The notes under the pieces: model-generated
What the model was told of the DNA's origin: nothing
The model's input: the letters and a program-made list of their open reading frames with translations, nothing else
Database searches by the model: none
Shown here: one piece after another, positions 1-7,626 of the stretch
Position numbering within the stretch: position 1 is the first letter of the stretch
Layout of the letters: every line of letters starts with the position of its first letter
IMG/VR virus record: IMGVR_UViG_3300035698_003110
Coordinates: 1-38,188 of that record
Length of the DNA stretch: 38,188 bases
Direction: 5' to 3' (one strand)
Origin: a virus
Translations under genes and position numbers: made by a program

Positions 1-127
1 TCACAACGACGTGATCGGAACTGCCAAACTTATTGCTGGACTGATTGACGATTACAAGAAAGCAAAAGTGATGGGAGCGAATGCTAGAGAAACCGCAATC
101 AAGTTATTCAATCGCAAAAGATATTCA
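1..127. repeat. Left copy of 127-bp terminal direct repeat (circular contig overlap)
   Basis: These 127 bases are identical to the last 127 bases of the window. The copy lies inside one continuous glycosyltransferase reading frame that reads correctly across the join, so this is assembly overlap of a circular (or circularly permuted) molecule rather than a functional phage terminal repeat. The length 127 equals a common maximum assembly k-mer size. Confidence 0.95.
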
Positions 128-172
128 GAGGATTGGATAAAGTTTTTAACTGATCTAAAAATATTAAAATGA
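2..172 (+). CDS. C-terminal end of glycosyltransferase (continues from 37199-38188 across the circular join)
   Basis: This frame continues the gene starting at 37199. Joined through the 127-bp overlap, the full gene has 345 codons (344 residues). The fragment here holds the C-terminal helices of a GT-B fold protein and ends in TGA at 170-172. It overlaps the next gene's ATG in an ATGA arrangement, which suggests translational coupling. See the entry at 37199 for motifs. Only the position of the arbitrary contig break makes it look truncated. Confidence 0.9.
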   Translation, partial: HNDVIGTAKLIAGLIDDYKKAKVMGANARETAIKLFNRKRYSEDWIKFLTDLKILK

Positions 173-333
173 TAAGAGATGTAAAAGTAAATAAAGATGG
201 CGTTGTAGAAATACAGGGCGACAAGGAATTTCAAGTTAGGGTTAAAATAATATTGAGAACGACTATCGAGAAAGCCGAGGCAAGGGGTAAGGCTAGTGTT
301 ATCAATAATATAATTGAAAAATTATCAAAATAA
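169..333 (+). CDS. Small hypothetical protein, 54 aa
   Basis: ATG at 169 overlaps the TGA of the split glycosyltransferase (ATGA), supporting coupled translation. The product of 54 residues is basic and soluble, begins MIRDVKVNKDG and ends in a helix-prone segment. No membrane segment, cysteine pair or recognisable motif is present. No Shine-Dalgarno is seen. The function is unknown; the call rests on tight packing between two genes on the same strand. Confidence 0.5.
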   Translation: MIRDVKVNKDGVVEIQGDKEFQVRVKIILRTTIEKAEARGKASVINNIIEKLSK

Positions 334-334
334 T

Positions 335-571
335 ATGCAATTAAGATTTATAAATCAATATCAAAACATTGGAAAGGTAATTGCTAAGAAAGGAATTGTT
401 AATTTCAGTCCGTTGATTATCGAATACCGAAGATGTTTTTGTGGGTGCGGGGCAAATACTTTTTTCCTAATTATTCTAGGATTGGGATTTGATATCACTT
501 GGGGGAAAATAGCGGGGATAGAAATATCAAACGTTAAGGGGGTAGTTAATAAATCAGTAATAGAAAAATAA
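335..571 (+). CDS. Small cysteine-motif protein, 78 aa, paralogue of 31469-31633
   Basis: I choose ATG 335, one base after the preceding stop, over an upstream ATG at 314 that would overlap the previous gene. The C-terminal half carries C-x-C-G-C followed by a hydrophobic stretch ending ILGLGFDITW. The same layout (FIN near the start, then C-x-C-G-C, then LGFGITI) occurs in the protein at 31469-31633, so the two look like diverged copies. The short cysteine cluster could bind a metal, but function is unknown. Next gene follows after 4 bp. Confidence 0.6.
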   Translation: MQLRFINQYQNIGKVIAKKGIVNFSPLIIEYRRCFCGCGANTFFLIILGLGFDITWGKIAGIEISNVKGVVNKSVIEK

Positions 572-575
572 AATT

Positions 576-704
576 ATGGATATGGAAATGTTTATAATGA
601 GATTGCTACTTGGAGGTTTGATAACCTTTGGTCTATTTATTATGGTTATTGCCGTGTTTTCTTTAGTGCTAATACTAATCAATTTATTTAAAGGAAATTT
701 ATGA
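576..704 (+). CDS. Single-span membrane miniprotein, 42 aa
   Basis: ATG 576 follows the previous stop by 4 bp. The 42-residue product is almost entirely hydrophobic (residues about 7-37), so it should be a single membrane span with a short cytoplasmic Lys tail. It ends in TGA at 702-704, overlapping the next ATG at 701. Adjacent genes on both sides are on the same strand. It may act with the two-span protein encoded next; no family is recognised. Confidence 0.5.
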   Translation: MDMEMFIMRLLLGGLITFGLFIMVIAVFSLVLILINLFKGNL

Positions 705-913
705 AAAAAAGCTATATAATGTTCACGATGTCGTTAGTTATTTGGATTTTCAATTACTGGCTATTTAAGGAAACAGGAGAGAGCAAGGAATTTTGGAGAC
801 AAATCTATTTTTTCTTTTCAGTTATAATCGCAATCTTCTTAATGATGATGGCGTTTCTTGGAGCGGGAATAGAATATGAACAAGAGGAAAAGAATAAAAA
901 ATTTAAAGAATAA
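701..913 (+). CDS. Two-span membrane protein, 70 aa
   Basis: The ATG overlaps the end of the 576-704 gene, and an AAGGAAA element lies just upstream. Two hydrophobic stretches (residues about 5-22 and 36-56) are separated by a charged turn, and the tail is rich in Glu and Lys. This topology is compatible with a small holin or with a membrane accessory of the neighbouring glycosyltransferases, but there is no diagnostic motif. It lies in the glycan cassette, 3 bp before a glycosyltransferase. Confidence 0.55.
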   Translation: MKKSYIMFTMSLVIWIFNYWLFKETGESKEFWRQIYFFFSVIIAIFLMMMAFLGAGIEYEQEEKNKKFKE

Positions 914-915
914 TT

Positions 916-1743
916 ATGAAAATAGGATTTGTATTATTCGAGCAATACCACCAAAGGAAGAATATAGGATCTTCCCGTATTCGAGGCGACTGGATCATTG
1001 AAAACATCGAGGGGGCAGAAAGATTTAAACAAGGGGCTCAATATGATGTTATCGTTTTCCAAAAAGTTTATTGGAAAGAAATGGCTAGAGCTTTCAAGGG
1101 GTTAAAGATTTTAGATCTATGCGATCCTGATTGGCTAGGAGGTTCGGAAGTGGTTAGTTTTATGGAAGACGTCGACGCTATCACCGTGAATACAGAAAAG
1201 ATGAAAGACATCGTCAGAAAATTTACTGACAAAGAAATCTATATTATTCCTGACGGAGTTAAGTTTGATGGACTGCCAGCACCAAAGATCCATAAGGGAG
1301 ATGCTAAGAAAGTTTGTTGGTTTGGATATAGCGAAAATTCAGATATTTTGGATCAGACATTGCAGAAGATTAAAAAGATGGGATTAACTTTGAAAGTAAT
1401 CAGCGACGGAATTTATCAAACGTCAGAATGCAAAGTAGAAAATATTAAGTGGGACGTTGAAACTGTGAACAAAGAGATCCAAGAGTGCGACTTTTGTATT
1501 TTACCTGATTACCTTAGAGGATTAAATGTTTATAAGAGCAACAATAAAACGATCCAAGCTTGGGCTTTAGGAATGCCAGTCGCAAAGAACCCGCAAGATA
1601 TGGAAAAATTTATGGAGTGGGAGGCTAGACGAGATGAGGGACTAGCTAGATGTATGGAAGTTGATGCTAATTATAATGTAAAGGAAATAGCTAAAAAATT
1701 TCAGGACATAATTGAAATAGAAAATGAAAAAAAGAGAAACTAG
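916..1743 (+). CDS. Glycosyltransferase-like protein (GT-B fold)
   Basis: This 275-residue protein has the layout of a GT-B glycosyltransferase, which moves a sugar from a nucleotide or lipid donor to an acceptor. The N-terminal half shows alternating strand/helix with DLCDPDW near residue 73 and the link IIPDGVKFDG near residue 115. The C-terminal half starts at KVCWFGYSENSD (about 132), the usual start of the donor-binding domain. It ends with NKTIQAWALGMPVAKNP (about 209), matching the conserved region where GT4 enzymes have E-x7-E followed by a G-P-V turn. The glutamate pattern is incomplete, so it may be divergent. It is the last glycan gene of the cassette when read around the circle. 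Confidence 0.7.
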   Translation: MKIGFVLFEQYHQRKNIGSSRIRGDWIIENIEGAERFKQGAQYDVIVFQKVYWKEMARAFKGLKILDLCDPDWLGGSEVVSFMEDVDAITVNTEKMKDIVRKFTDKEIYIIPDGVKFDGLPAPKIHKGDAKKVCWFGYSENSDILDQTLQKIKKMGLTLKVISDGIYQTSECKVENIKWDVETVNKEIQECDFCILPDYLRGLNVYKSNNKTIQAWALGMPVAKNPQDMEKFMEWEARRDEGLARCMEVDANYNVKEIAKKFQDIIEIENEKKRN

Positions 1744-2074
1744 AGAAAAGAAAGACCTCTTGCGTAAAAGCCTAAAAGGGTATATAATAAAGGTGTCAGA
1801 GCACGCAGAGGAAAGGATCATTGAACGAATGGAGTGCTCAAAATCTAAGGTTTATAAAATTGCCTCAAAGGCATTGGTTAGTAAAGAAAAGATAGCTAAC
1901 CTCAATGTCGTTAAGAGGCAATATGTAGACGACTGCGATAATCAGCACAAGACTTACAAATTATTTCTCGGTTGCATATTTGTTTTCGGAATAAAATATT
2001 TACCTGACAATGATAGATACCACGCAGGACTAATCACCGTCTTTAAATATAATAAAAAGAATAAACCAAACTAG
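1724..2074 (+). CDS. Hypothetical basic protein, 116 aa (possible DUF4258-like core)
   Basis: The start overlaps the glycosyltransferase gene by 20 bp. The product is very basic at its N-terminus. It contains SEHAEERIIERM at about residues 25-36, which resembles the H-A-x-x-R-x-x-E-R motif of DUF4258-type small proteins of RelE/BrnT-like fold. The C-terminal half (KYLPDNDRYHAGLITVFKY) could supply the beta-sheet of such a fold. The family link rests on one short motif, so the function (RNA-cleaving toxin, regulator or other) is undetermined. It ends in TAG directly before the next ATG. Confidence 0.5.
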   Translation: MKKRETREKKDLLRKSLKGYIIKVSEHAEERIIERMECSKSKVYKIASKALVSKEKIANLNVVKRQYVDDCDNQHKTYKLFLGCIFVFGIKYLPDNDRYHAGLITVFKYNKKNKPN

Positions 2075-2281
2075 ATGAGTAGAATTCAATCCAAGAATTA
2101 CGGGATAGTTCATTGCCTCGCTAGTTGCCGAGAATGTGATTGGGAGTGTGGCATTCATTCAGACGGAATACTAACGCCCGAAGAATTAAGGAATGAAGTC
2201 AGAAAGCATATCAGAAAAACAAAGCATCGAGTCCACGTCGAAACTGGGACGAACATAGATTATTTCGCATTAAACGATTAA
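2075..2281 (+). CDS. Small zinc-finger-like protein, 68 aa
   Basis: ATG immediately follows the previous TAG. Residues 14-25 contain four cysteines (C-x3-C-x2-C-x3-C), followed by a helix with HIRKTKH. The protein resembles short C2H2-like zinc-binding proteins common in phages, which often have nucleic-acid binding or unknown roles. The Cys/His spacing supports metal binding but not a specific function. It is one of about ten zinc miniproteins in this genome. Confidence 0.6.
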   Translation: MSRIQSKNYGIVHCLASCRECDWECGIHSDGILTPEELRNEVRKHIRKTKHRVHVETGTNIDYFALND

Positions 2282-2298
2282 ATTACCCCCTAAACTTT

Positions 2299-2457
2299 AT
2301 GAGTAAGAAAAAATTACAAAGATGTGTGTGGTGTGGTGGAACTAATATACATAAATGGAAAGATGGAAAAACAATTCTTCTTTCTTGTGTTGGTCATAAA
2401 TTTAATTGTGAGCTTATGAAACATAATAAAAAATCTTTTGATAGTGCTAAAAAATAA
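2299..2457 (+). CDS. Zinc-ribbon miniprotein, 52 aa
   Basis: A 52-residue frame starts 18 bp after the previous gene and ends 5 bp before the next. It has CVWCGG (C-x2-C) near residue 9, then further cysteines in LLSCVG and FNCELM. These four cysteines could form a small treble-clef or zinc ribbon. No Shine-Dalgarno is present, as for most genes here. Function unknown. Confidence 0.5.
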   Translation: MSKKKLQRCVWCGGTNIHKWKDGKTILLSCVGHKFNCELMKHNKKSFDSAKK

Positions 2458-2462
2458 CCCTT

Positions 2463-2675
2463 ATGAACAACAACCCAAACAATATAAAAGTCGGAGATAC
2501 TATTTTCGTAGAGCAAGCTTGGGAAGATGAGAATGGAAACTACCACGATGAATTTGCTAAGGTGATTAAGATGGGAGGCTGTGGAAGATTAACCCTATCG
2601 TTTGAAAAGAATGCTATAACTAATTTTCTATCTACTGCGGAGTTCTTCGCAAAGGATTATAAACCTGAAAAATAA
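2463..2675 (+). CDS. Hypothetical protein, 70 aa (small beta-barrel-like)
   Basis: The product begins MNNNPNNIKVGDTIFV, continues with EFAKVIKMGGCGRLTL, and so looks like a short SH3- or KOW-like beta barrel, in which KVGD..V..A.V is a common opening. That reading is inference from pattern alone. It sits 2 bp before the next gene with the AATTATG start context typical of this genome. No catalytic motif is seen. Confidence 0.5.
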   Translation: MNNNPNNIKVGDTIFVEQAWEDENGNYHDEFAKVIKMGGCGRLTLSFEKNAITNFLSTAEFFAKDYKPEK

Positions 2676-2677
2676 TT

Positions 2678-2980
2678 ATGAAAGTAAAAATTTGGACAGA
2701 TCACGAAACAATGGAAACCAAAATTATTTTCTATGAGGAAAGAGAGGGAAAAAGATTTGCGTATAATCCTATCACTAGAAAAGAAACCTTGATTAACGAG
2801 GGTGCTACTAGAAATTCAGATTTTATTATGAAGATCCCAAGTGATGAAACTACGCAGAATTTATTTGATGCCATAAGCGAATCAGGAATAAGAAGTGAAC
2901 CTGAATACAAAGTGCAGGGACAGATGGAAGCAATGAAAGATCATCTTGCGGATTTAAGAACTTTATTAAAATTAAAATAA
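2678..2980 (+). CDS. Hypothetical protein, 100 aa
   Basis: This acidic-basic mixed soluble protein of 100 residues has no membrane segment, cysteine cluster or known motif. The C-terminal third is helical with heptad-like leucines (MKDHLADLRTLLKL), suggesting a coiled coil or oligomerisation helix. It lies in a compact run of small genes leading into the terminase operon, 2 bp after and 4 bp before its neighbours. Confidence 0.5.
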   Translation: MKVKIWTDHETMETKIIFYEEREGKRFAYNPITRKETLINEGATRNSDFIMKIPSDETTQNLFDAISESGIRSEPEYKVQGQMEAMKDHLADLRTLLKLK

Positions 2981-2984
2981 AATT

Positions 2985-3272
2985 ATGGGTGAAGAAGAAA
3001 AAAAATACTATTGTGAAGAATGTGGAAATGAATTAAATAGTTCTATTGTTGGTGCAGAGAATTTCCCCGCTTTTGTAGGATCATCTATCAATGGGGATAA
3101 ATACGACCATAAGACTGGGAAGAGAAGATATTTTAGAAAATATCTTTGTCCTAAATATAGAAAGAATTTTTTTGGGATAGCAAATGGGCATAGCTCTTTT
3201 AGGAAAACCGATGAAGAGGTAATTTTAAAAGAAGAAGAAGATAACGACTTTGAAGAAATTACTAAAGGCTAA
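2985..3272 (+). CDS. Degenerate zinc-ribbon protein, 95 aa
   Basis: The N-terminus carries YYCEECGNEL, a clear first zinc knuckle (C-x2-C). The expected second knuckle reads LCPKYRKNFF near residue 55, so a single cysteine remains and the fourth ligand is replaced by tyrosine. Metal binding may therefore be weak, use another residue such as the nearby His, or be lost. The C-terminus is strongly acidic. Last small gene before the terminase genes; function unknown. Confidence 0.55.
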   Translation: MGEEEKKYYCEECGNELNSSIVGAENFPAFVGSSINGDKYDHKTGKRRYFRKYLCPKYRKNFFGIANGHSSFRKTDEEVILKEEEDNDFEEITKG

Positions 3273-3298
3273 GTTTAAAAAATATTTAAAATAATTAT

Positions 3299-3892
3299 AT
3301 GGTAGATGAACCAAAAAAAATAATACATTCAATCAAGGGAAAGGTTGAAGAGCAAGGTAAAAAAGTTCAGGAATTAAAGGATAAGAATATTTCCGTAAGT
3401 GAAGAAGAGGAAGTGATTGGTGACGCACCGAACATAGAAGAACTTAACGCTAGGCAGGAAATTTTTTGCAGAAACTACGCAAACAATAAAGAATTCTTTG
3501 CAAATGGTTTAAGAAGCTACTGTGACGCATATAACCTAGACCCTAGGGACGAAAACGACGCTAAGACAGCTAGAGAGTGTGCGTCGAGGCTCTTGAAGAA
3601 TGTCAATGTTTGTCAACGTATTAGCCGACTCTTAGACGATAGTGGATTGAATGATAGCTTTGTCGATAAGCAGATGTTATTTGTTATCTCGCAGAATGAA
3701 AATCTTAATGCTAAGATGATTGGAGTAAAGGAATACAATGCTTTAAGAAAGAGAGTGACTAAGCCGATCGAGCTTATTGTGCCTGATGAAGATGAGAATG
3801 TTTTAGCACAGGTTTTTAAGGCTATGATAAGTTCAAAACAAAACGATGAGCAAAAGAAAAACGATAGCGGAGATAATGGAGTTAAAGGATAA
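3299..3892 (+). CDS. terS: Terminase small subunit
   Basis: The small subunit recognises phage DNA and hands it to the large terminase during packaging. After an acidic N-terminal extension (to about residue 45), the segment starting LNARQEIFCRNYANN matches the helix-turn-helix DNA-binding domain of the small terminase family. That family typically shows a T/N-x-R/K-Q-E-x-F opening, an A-Y motif (here CDAYNL) and the A-S-R-L-L-K-N motif, which is present near residue 97. The C-terminal part would form the oligomerisation and TerL-contact region. The family match and the position directly before terL agree. The last 47 bp overlap terL in another frame. Confidence 0.85.
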   Translation: MVDEPKKIIHSIKGKVEEQGKKVQELKDKNISVSEEEEVIGDAPNIEELNARQEIFCRNYANNKEFFANGLRSYCDAYNLDPRDENDAKTARECASRLLKNVNVCQRISRLLDDSGLNDSFVDKQMLFVISQNENLNAKMIGVKEYNALRKRVTKPIELIVPDEDENVLAQVFKAMISSKQNDEQKKNDSGDNGVKG

Positions 3893-5261
3893 ATCACCTA
3901 GAGATTTTGCTAAATTACTTTGCTACTCATATTTTAAGAATGACTATGGAGCTCCGTTAGAGATAACTGACGGTCAAGCCGATATTTTCTTGTCGGTTTT
4001 TTTGAAGTTAGATCCAAGAGTAAGCATCATCACTTCGACTCAATATGGGAAGTCTACGATTGTAGCCTGTGCCTTAATTGCTCGGAGTATTTTATTTAAA
4101 GAAACTTGGTATATCATTGCAGGGACAGATAAGATTGCTGATATCATTATGGGGAATGTGATCCAACACGTCTTCGATCATAAGTATTGGACTAAGCAGT
4201 TGGAAGTGAACGATGGGCAACCACTCGATAGATTACGCCAAGAGCGAAGTAGTAAAAGATTGACTTGGGTTAAGGGTGGAGAGATAAATAGGATCTCCGC
4301 CCAGTCGAGTAGTAAGAAGAAATTGAAAGATGGATTGGCAGGTCAGGGTAGTCCGAATATTCTAGAAGATGAAGCCTGTCTTATCCCTGATGATTTTCAA
4401 AATATGATTTTAAGAATGTTAGGCGGGCACGCAGTCAACACTTTAGTTAAAGTTGGAAACGCAATCGAAAGAAACCATTTTCATAGAACCAGCACAAACG
4501 AAAAATATTTAAGAATTCTTATAGATTATAAACAGGCTCTAGCCGAGGGCAGATACACTCCTGAATTCGTTGATGAGATTAAAGATGAAAGTATTGGAGA
4601 TCCATCGTTTTTTAAAAATTATTACGAATGCAAATTCCCCGAAGAAAATGAGGTTGATGTTGACGGATACCATCGTTTATTACCTGATACAAATGTTGAT
4701 GCAATGCAGATCAATGATGGCAAGCACGAGGGAGTGAAAAGACTGGGCTTTGATCCGTCGGAGGGGGGCGATGAAAACGCGGGGGTAGTTCGGAGCAATA
4801 AGTTTGCCGAGATCGTTCACCTGTCCCTTGTAGACGATTTAATGAAGCAAGCGGACATAATTGTCCAACTGATGAAAGATCACGGTATAGAGGCTAAGAA
4901 TGTCTTTATTGATGATACTGGTGTAGGGGCTGGAATAGTTGATAGATTGCACCAGCTAAAGCTTCCTGTAAATGGGGTAAAATGGGCTTCAAATGAGAGG
5001 ATCAAAGTAGGGCGAGCGAATAAGAAAGCTGATGGATTTAAGGAAGCGGAAGCGTGGGTTAGAAAAGGTGGAAAGGCTAAGACTGATGTAAAGTGGAATG
5101 AATTAAAGATTATAAAGTGGATAACTAATTCCGTTGGGTTGATCCTTATGGAGTCAAAAGAAAGATTGCGAAAACAAGGAATAAAATCCCCGAATGTAGC
5201 CGATGCCCTTGCATTAACGTTCGATAATCCAAAGCCAGTAGCAAGAGTTTTGGAAACTTAA
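3846..5261 (+). CDS. terL: Terminase large subunit (packaging ATPase and nuclease)
   Basis: This motor cuts concatemeric DNA and pumps it into proheads. The N-terminal ATPase shows a Walker A at QYGKST (residues 66-71) and a Walker B at LEDEA (about 173-177) with the catalytic glutamate after the aspartate. The C-terminal RNase H-like nuclease shows the acidic residues expected: FDP (D303), FIDDTG (D356/D357) and NVADALAL (D453). Length (471) is normal. ATG 3846 lies inside terS; ATG 3876 (residue 11) is an alternative start with no better ribosome site. A promoter follows in the gap before the portal gene. Confidence 0.95.
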   Translation: MSKRKTIAEIMELKDKSPRDFAKLLCYSYFKNDYGAPLEITDGQADIFLSVFLKLDPRVSIITSTQYGKSTIVACALIARSILFKETWYIIAGTDKIADIIMGNVIQHVFDHKYWTKQLEVNDGQPLDRLRQERSSKRLTWVKGGEINRISAQSSSKKKLKDGLAGQGSPNILEDEACLIPDDFQNMILRMLGGHAVNTLVKVGNAIERNHFHRTSTNEKYLRILIDYKQALAEGRYTPEFVDEIKDESIGDPSFFKNYYECKFPEENEVDVDGYHRLLPDTNVDAMQINDGKHEGVKRLGFDPSEGGDENAGVVRSNKFAEIVHLSLVDDLMKQADIIVQLMKDHGIEAKNVFIDDTGVGAGIVDRLHQLKLPVNGVKWASNERIKVGRANKKADGFKEAEAWVRKGGKAKTDVKWNELKIIKWITNSVGLILMESKERLRKQGIKSPNVADALALTFDNPKPVARVLET

Positions 5262-5263
5262 TT

Positions 5264-5292
5264 TTGCTTTTTCTGATAATTTATGCTATAAT
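5264..5292 (+). promoter_or_regulatory. Sigma-70 promoter with extended -10, upstream of the portal gene
   Basis: The -35 box TTGCTT (5264-5269) is separated by 17 bp from a perfect TATAAT (5287-5292), with TGC immediately before the -10 forming an extended -10 element. Predicted start of transcription is near 5299, giving a leader of about 19 nt before the portal ATG at 5318. It lies in the 56-bp gap between terL and portal and should drive the head genes. Confidence 0.8.
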
Positions 5293-5317
5293 TATGTAAA
5301 CATAAAAACAAAATACT

Positions 5318-7624
5318 ATGTCAATTATCAAAGATATTAGAGAAAAGTTTGTTGGGTTTATTGGTGGAGAACAAAAGATTACTGGGAACAATCGAATGAA
5401 GCCCGAAGATCAAGACACAGGTAATTTGGGACACGTTGTCGCCCCGATCTATCAAGAGATCCCACCCGAACCTAAAGCTGGACAATATCTTAAAGAGGGA
5501 ATGAGAAGTTGGGGATACATAGCTATTAGTGCCATTGCAGATGAAATATCTACAATGTGTTTATCTTTATATAAAAGAGTTGGGGACGGAACTGAATGGA
5601 AAGAAATATTTGATAACCCTAAACTCGCTTTAATAAATCACCCAAACCCCTTTCAAACCAAGATTGAATTTTTTTGGTTGATTTCTGCGTTTCTATTATC
5701 CGAGGGTGAAGCACCTGTGCTTTTGAATAAGGCAAAGAACCCAACGAGTATGATCTTACTTAATCCCGCTCATCTAAAGATCGTATATGATAAGGATAAA
5801 ATAATTGGTGGATATAAATATCAGAGGACAGACGGAACGACTGCGACTTTCGATGCAGACTTAATAATGTTTTTGAAATTACCTAACTGGGAAAATCAAT
5901 TCAGAGGGTTAGGAGTTTCAGGTTATATCAAACAGACTTTAGACTTAGATAATTTCATTGAGGAATATCTAAGAATTTTCTTTTATAATAATGCTACTCC
6001 CTCCGCCGTGTTGGAAACTAAAAACATTCTTAACGATGAGGTGATCGAGCGACTTAAAAAACAATTCAAGAAACGTCACCAAGGAATAAAGAACTCTCAT
6101 AAACTTTCTATCTTTGAAGATGGACTTACTTGGAAAAATGTCGGAGACAAACTAAGCGAACTTGATACTACTAAGATTGAGAAATCACTAAGAGATAAAA
6201 TACTTAGTGCTTTTAAAGTTCCTAAATCTGTATTGGGATTAGTTGAAGATGTGAACAGAGCGAATGGAGAAAATGCTGATCGAGTATTTGCCCGTCGAGC
6301 TGTGAAGCCAAAACTATTGATCCTTGAAGAACAACTTAATGAATTTCTTTTAAGTGCTTTCGATGATGGAAACGATTACTGGTTTGAATTTGAAAATCCT
6401 GTAAAGGAAGATGATAAACTTATTGCTGAAACTAGACAGGTGAATATCAATAGCGGAGTTAGGACTGTAAACGAATACCGAGAGGAAGATGGACTTGAAC
6501 CAATCGAAGCAGAAACAGAACCAGTTAAAGAGCCAGCCGAGGGAGAAAAAGAGGTTAGCAGAAAATTCTATCATAAGAACCCTAAGAATATTAACAGGAT
6601 CAGATATGCAAAGGTTAAGGCTAAGACTGTTAATCCTAAAGAGGAAAAGAAAGAACAGGAAAATCCATTCCTTGAAATGTGTAAAGAAGTTGTTGGTGGA
6701 AAATATAAACGAGAATATACTAAAACAGAATTGGATAAATTTCATACTGATAAAGTTATGTTCAGCGATAAGATCGAGGCAAACTTTGTTGAAGACTTGA
6801 ATAAAAATATGGATCGGATCGGTAAAGAAATTATCGCACAGATACCGAGCAAAAAATCAGTCAAGAATAAAAAGGTTGTATTCACTTTAGATACTGAAAA
6901 GGAAATTGGAATAATGGCTGAACTTTCTACTCCATACATTGAGGAGTCAATCGTTAAGGAAAGCATTTTGACTTTCGCTTTATTAGGAGTCGACGATTCA
7001 CTAGATACCCAAGATATCGCGGTCAATGAGTATATTACAGACAGCACCCTTAAATTAGGGAAGTCTTCAACTGCCACTACGGTAGATGGAGTAAATTCCA
7101 TTTTAACCGAATGGGCTAAAGATCCCGACGCATCTATTTCTGATTTGAAAAAACTTTTAAATAATTTCTTACACGACATTAAGAGATCCGAAATGATCGC
7201 TCGAACAGAGGTGAGCAGAGCTACTGGGTTCGCTCAAATTTCAGTCTATAAAGAAGTCGGAGCTTTTGGAAAACAATGGATAACAGCTAGAGATGAAAAG
7301 GTTTGTGAATTCTGCGGTCAACTTGATAAAAGAGTCACCGCCGTAGAAAGTGATTACTTTAAAAAGGGAGATACTTTAGTCGGAGCAGATGGAGGTGTTA
7401 TTAAATTTAACTACGGAAATGTCCCCGCTCAACCATTGCACCCGAATTGCAGATGCGATATGATAGCCGTTTTTGCCAAGACAAATACTATGGCGGAATT
7501 CCGTAAAAAGAATGATCGAGAGGTCAAGAGAGTTGAAGCTATCGAGGCAAGAGAAAATAAAATAAACGAAAGAGAGAACGAGCTTGATGAAGACATAAAG
7601 GAGCTTGAAAAAATTAAAAAATAA
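5318..7624 (+). CDS. Portal protein fused to MuF-like head morphogenesis domain
   Basis: Residues about 1-400 match HK97-type phage portal proteins, which form the dodecameric ring at the capsid vertex. Features include the clip/stem helices around VPKSVLGLVEDVNRANGE near residue 305. After a charged linker (about 400-460), residues about 610-720 match the MuF/SPP1 gp7 minor head domain: SEMIARTEVSRATGFA, the zinc-type pair VCEFCG, and the hallmark HPNCRC near residue 707. The last 50 residues are a highly charged coiled coil. In many phages portal and MuF are separate adjacent genes; here they form one 768-residue polypeptide with no internal stop. Ejected or capsid-internal roles for MuF proteins are known but not shown here. 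Confidence 0.9.
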   Translation: MSIIKDIREKFVGFIGGEQKITGNNRMKPEDQDTGNLGHVVAPIYQEIPPEPKAGQYLKEGMRSWGYIAISAIADEISTMCLSLYKRVGDGTEWKEIFDNPKLALINHPNPFQTKIEFFWLISAFLLSEGEAPVLLNKAKNPTSMILLNPAHLKIVYDKDKIIGGYKYQRTDGTTATFDADLIMFLKLPNWENQFRGLGVSGYIKQTLDLDNFIEEYLRIFFYNNATPSAVLETKNILNDEVIERLKKQFKKRHQGIKNSHKLSIFEDGLTWKNVGDKLSELDTTKIEKSLRDKILSAFKVPKSVLGLVEDVNRANGENADRVFARRAVKPKLLILEEQLNEFLLSAFDDGNDYWFEFENPVKEDDKLIAETRQVNINSGVRTVNEYREEDGLEPIEAETEPVKEPAEGEKEVSRKFYHKNPKNINRIRYAKVKAKTVNPKEEKKEQENPFLEMCKEVVGGKYKREYTKTELDKFHTDKVMFSDKIEANFVEDLNKNMDRIGKEIIAQIPSKKSVKNKKVVFTLDTEKEIGIMAELSTPYIEESIVKESILTFALLGVDDSLDTQDIAVNEYITDSTLKLGKSSTATTVDGVNSILTEWAKDPDASISDLKKLLNNFLHDIKRSEMIARTEVSRATGFAQISVYKEVGAFGKQWITARDEKVCEFCGQLDKRVTAVESDYFKKGDTLVGADGGVIKFNYGNVPAQPLHPNCRCDMIAVFAKTNTMAEFRKKNDREVKRVEAIEARENKINERENELDEDIKELEKIKK

Positions 7625-7626
7625 TA

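Noticed and set aside
1-127. Functional terminal repeat of the phage
   Set aside because: It is inside a coding frame that continues through the join, and its length equals a standard assembly k-mer; a packaging repeat would normally be longer or non-coding.
6489-6800. Second plus-strand frame inside the portal gene
   Set aside because: Lysine/arginine/leucine-rich shadow of the portal linker region with no domain.
6350-7179. Two long minus-strand frames (131 and 145 codons) opposite the portal-MuF gene
   Set aside because: They lie antisense to a gene with clear domain matches, have low-complexity Phe/Ser/Leu content typical of reversed AT-rich coding DNA, and no start context.
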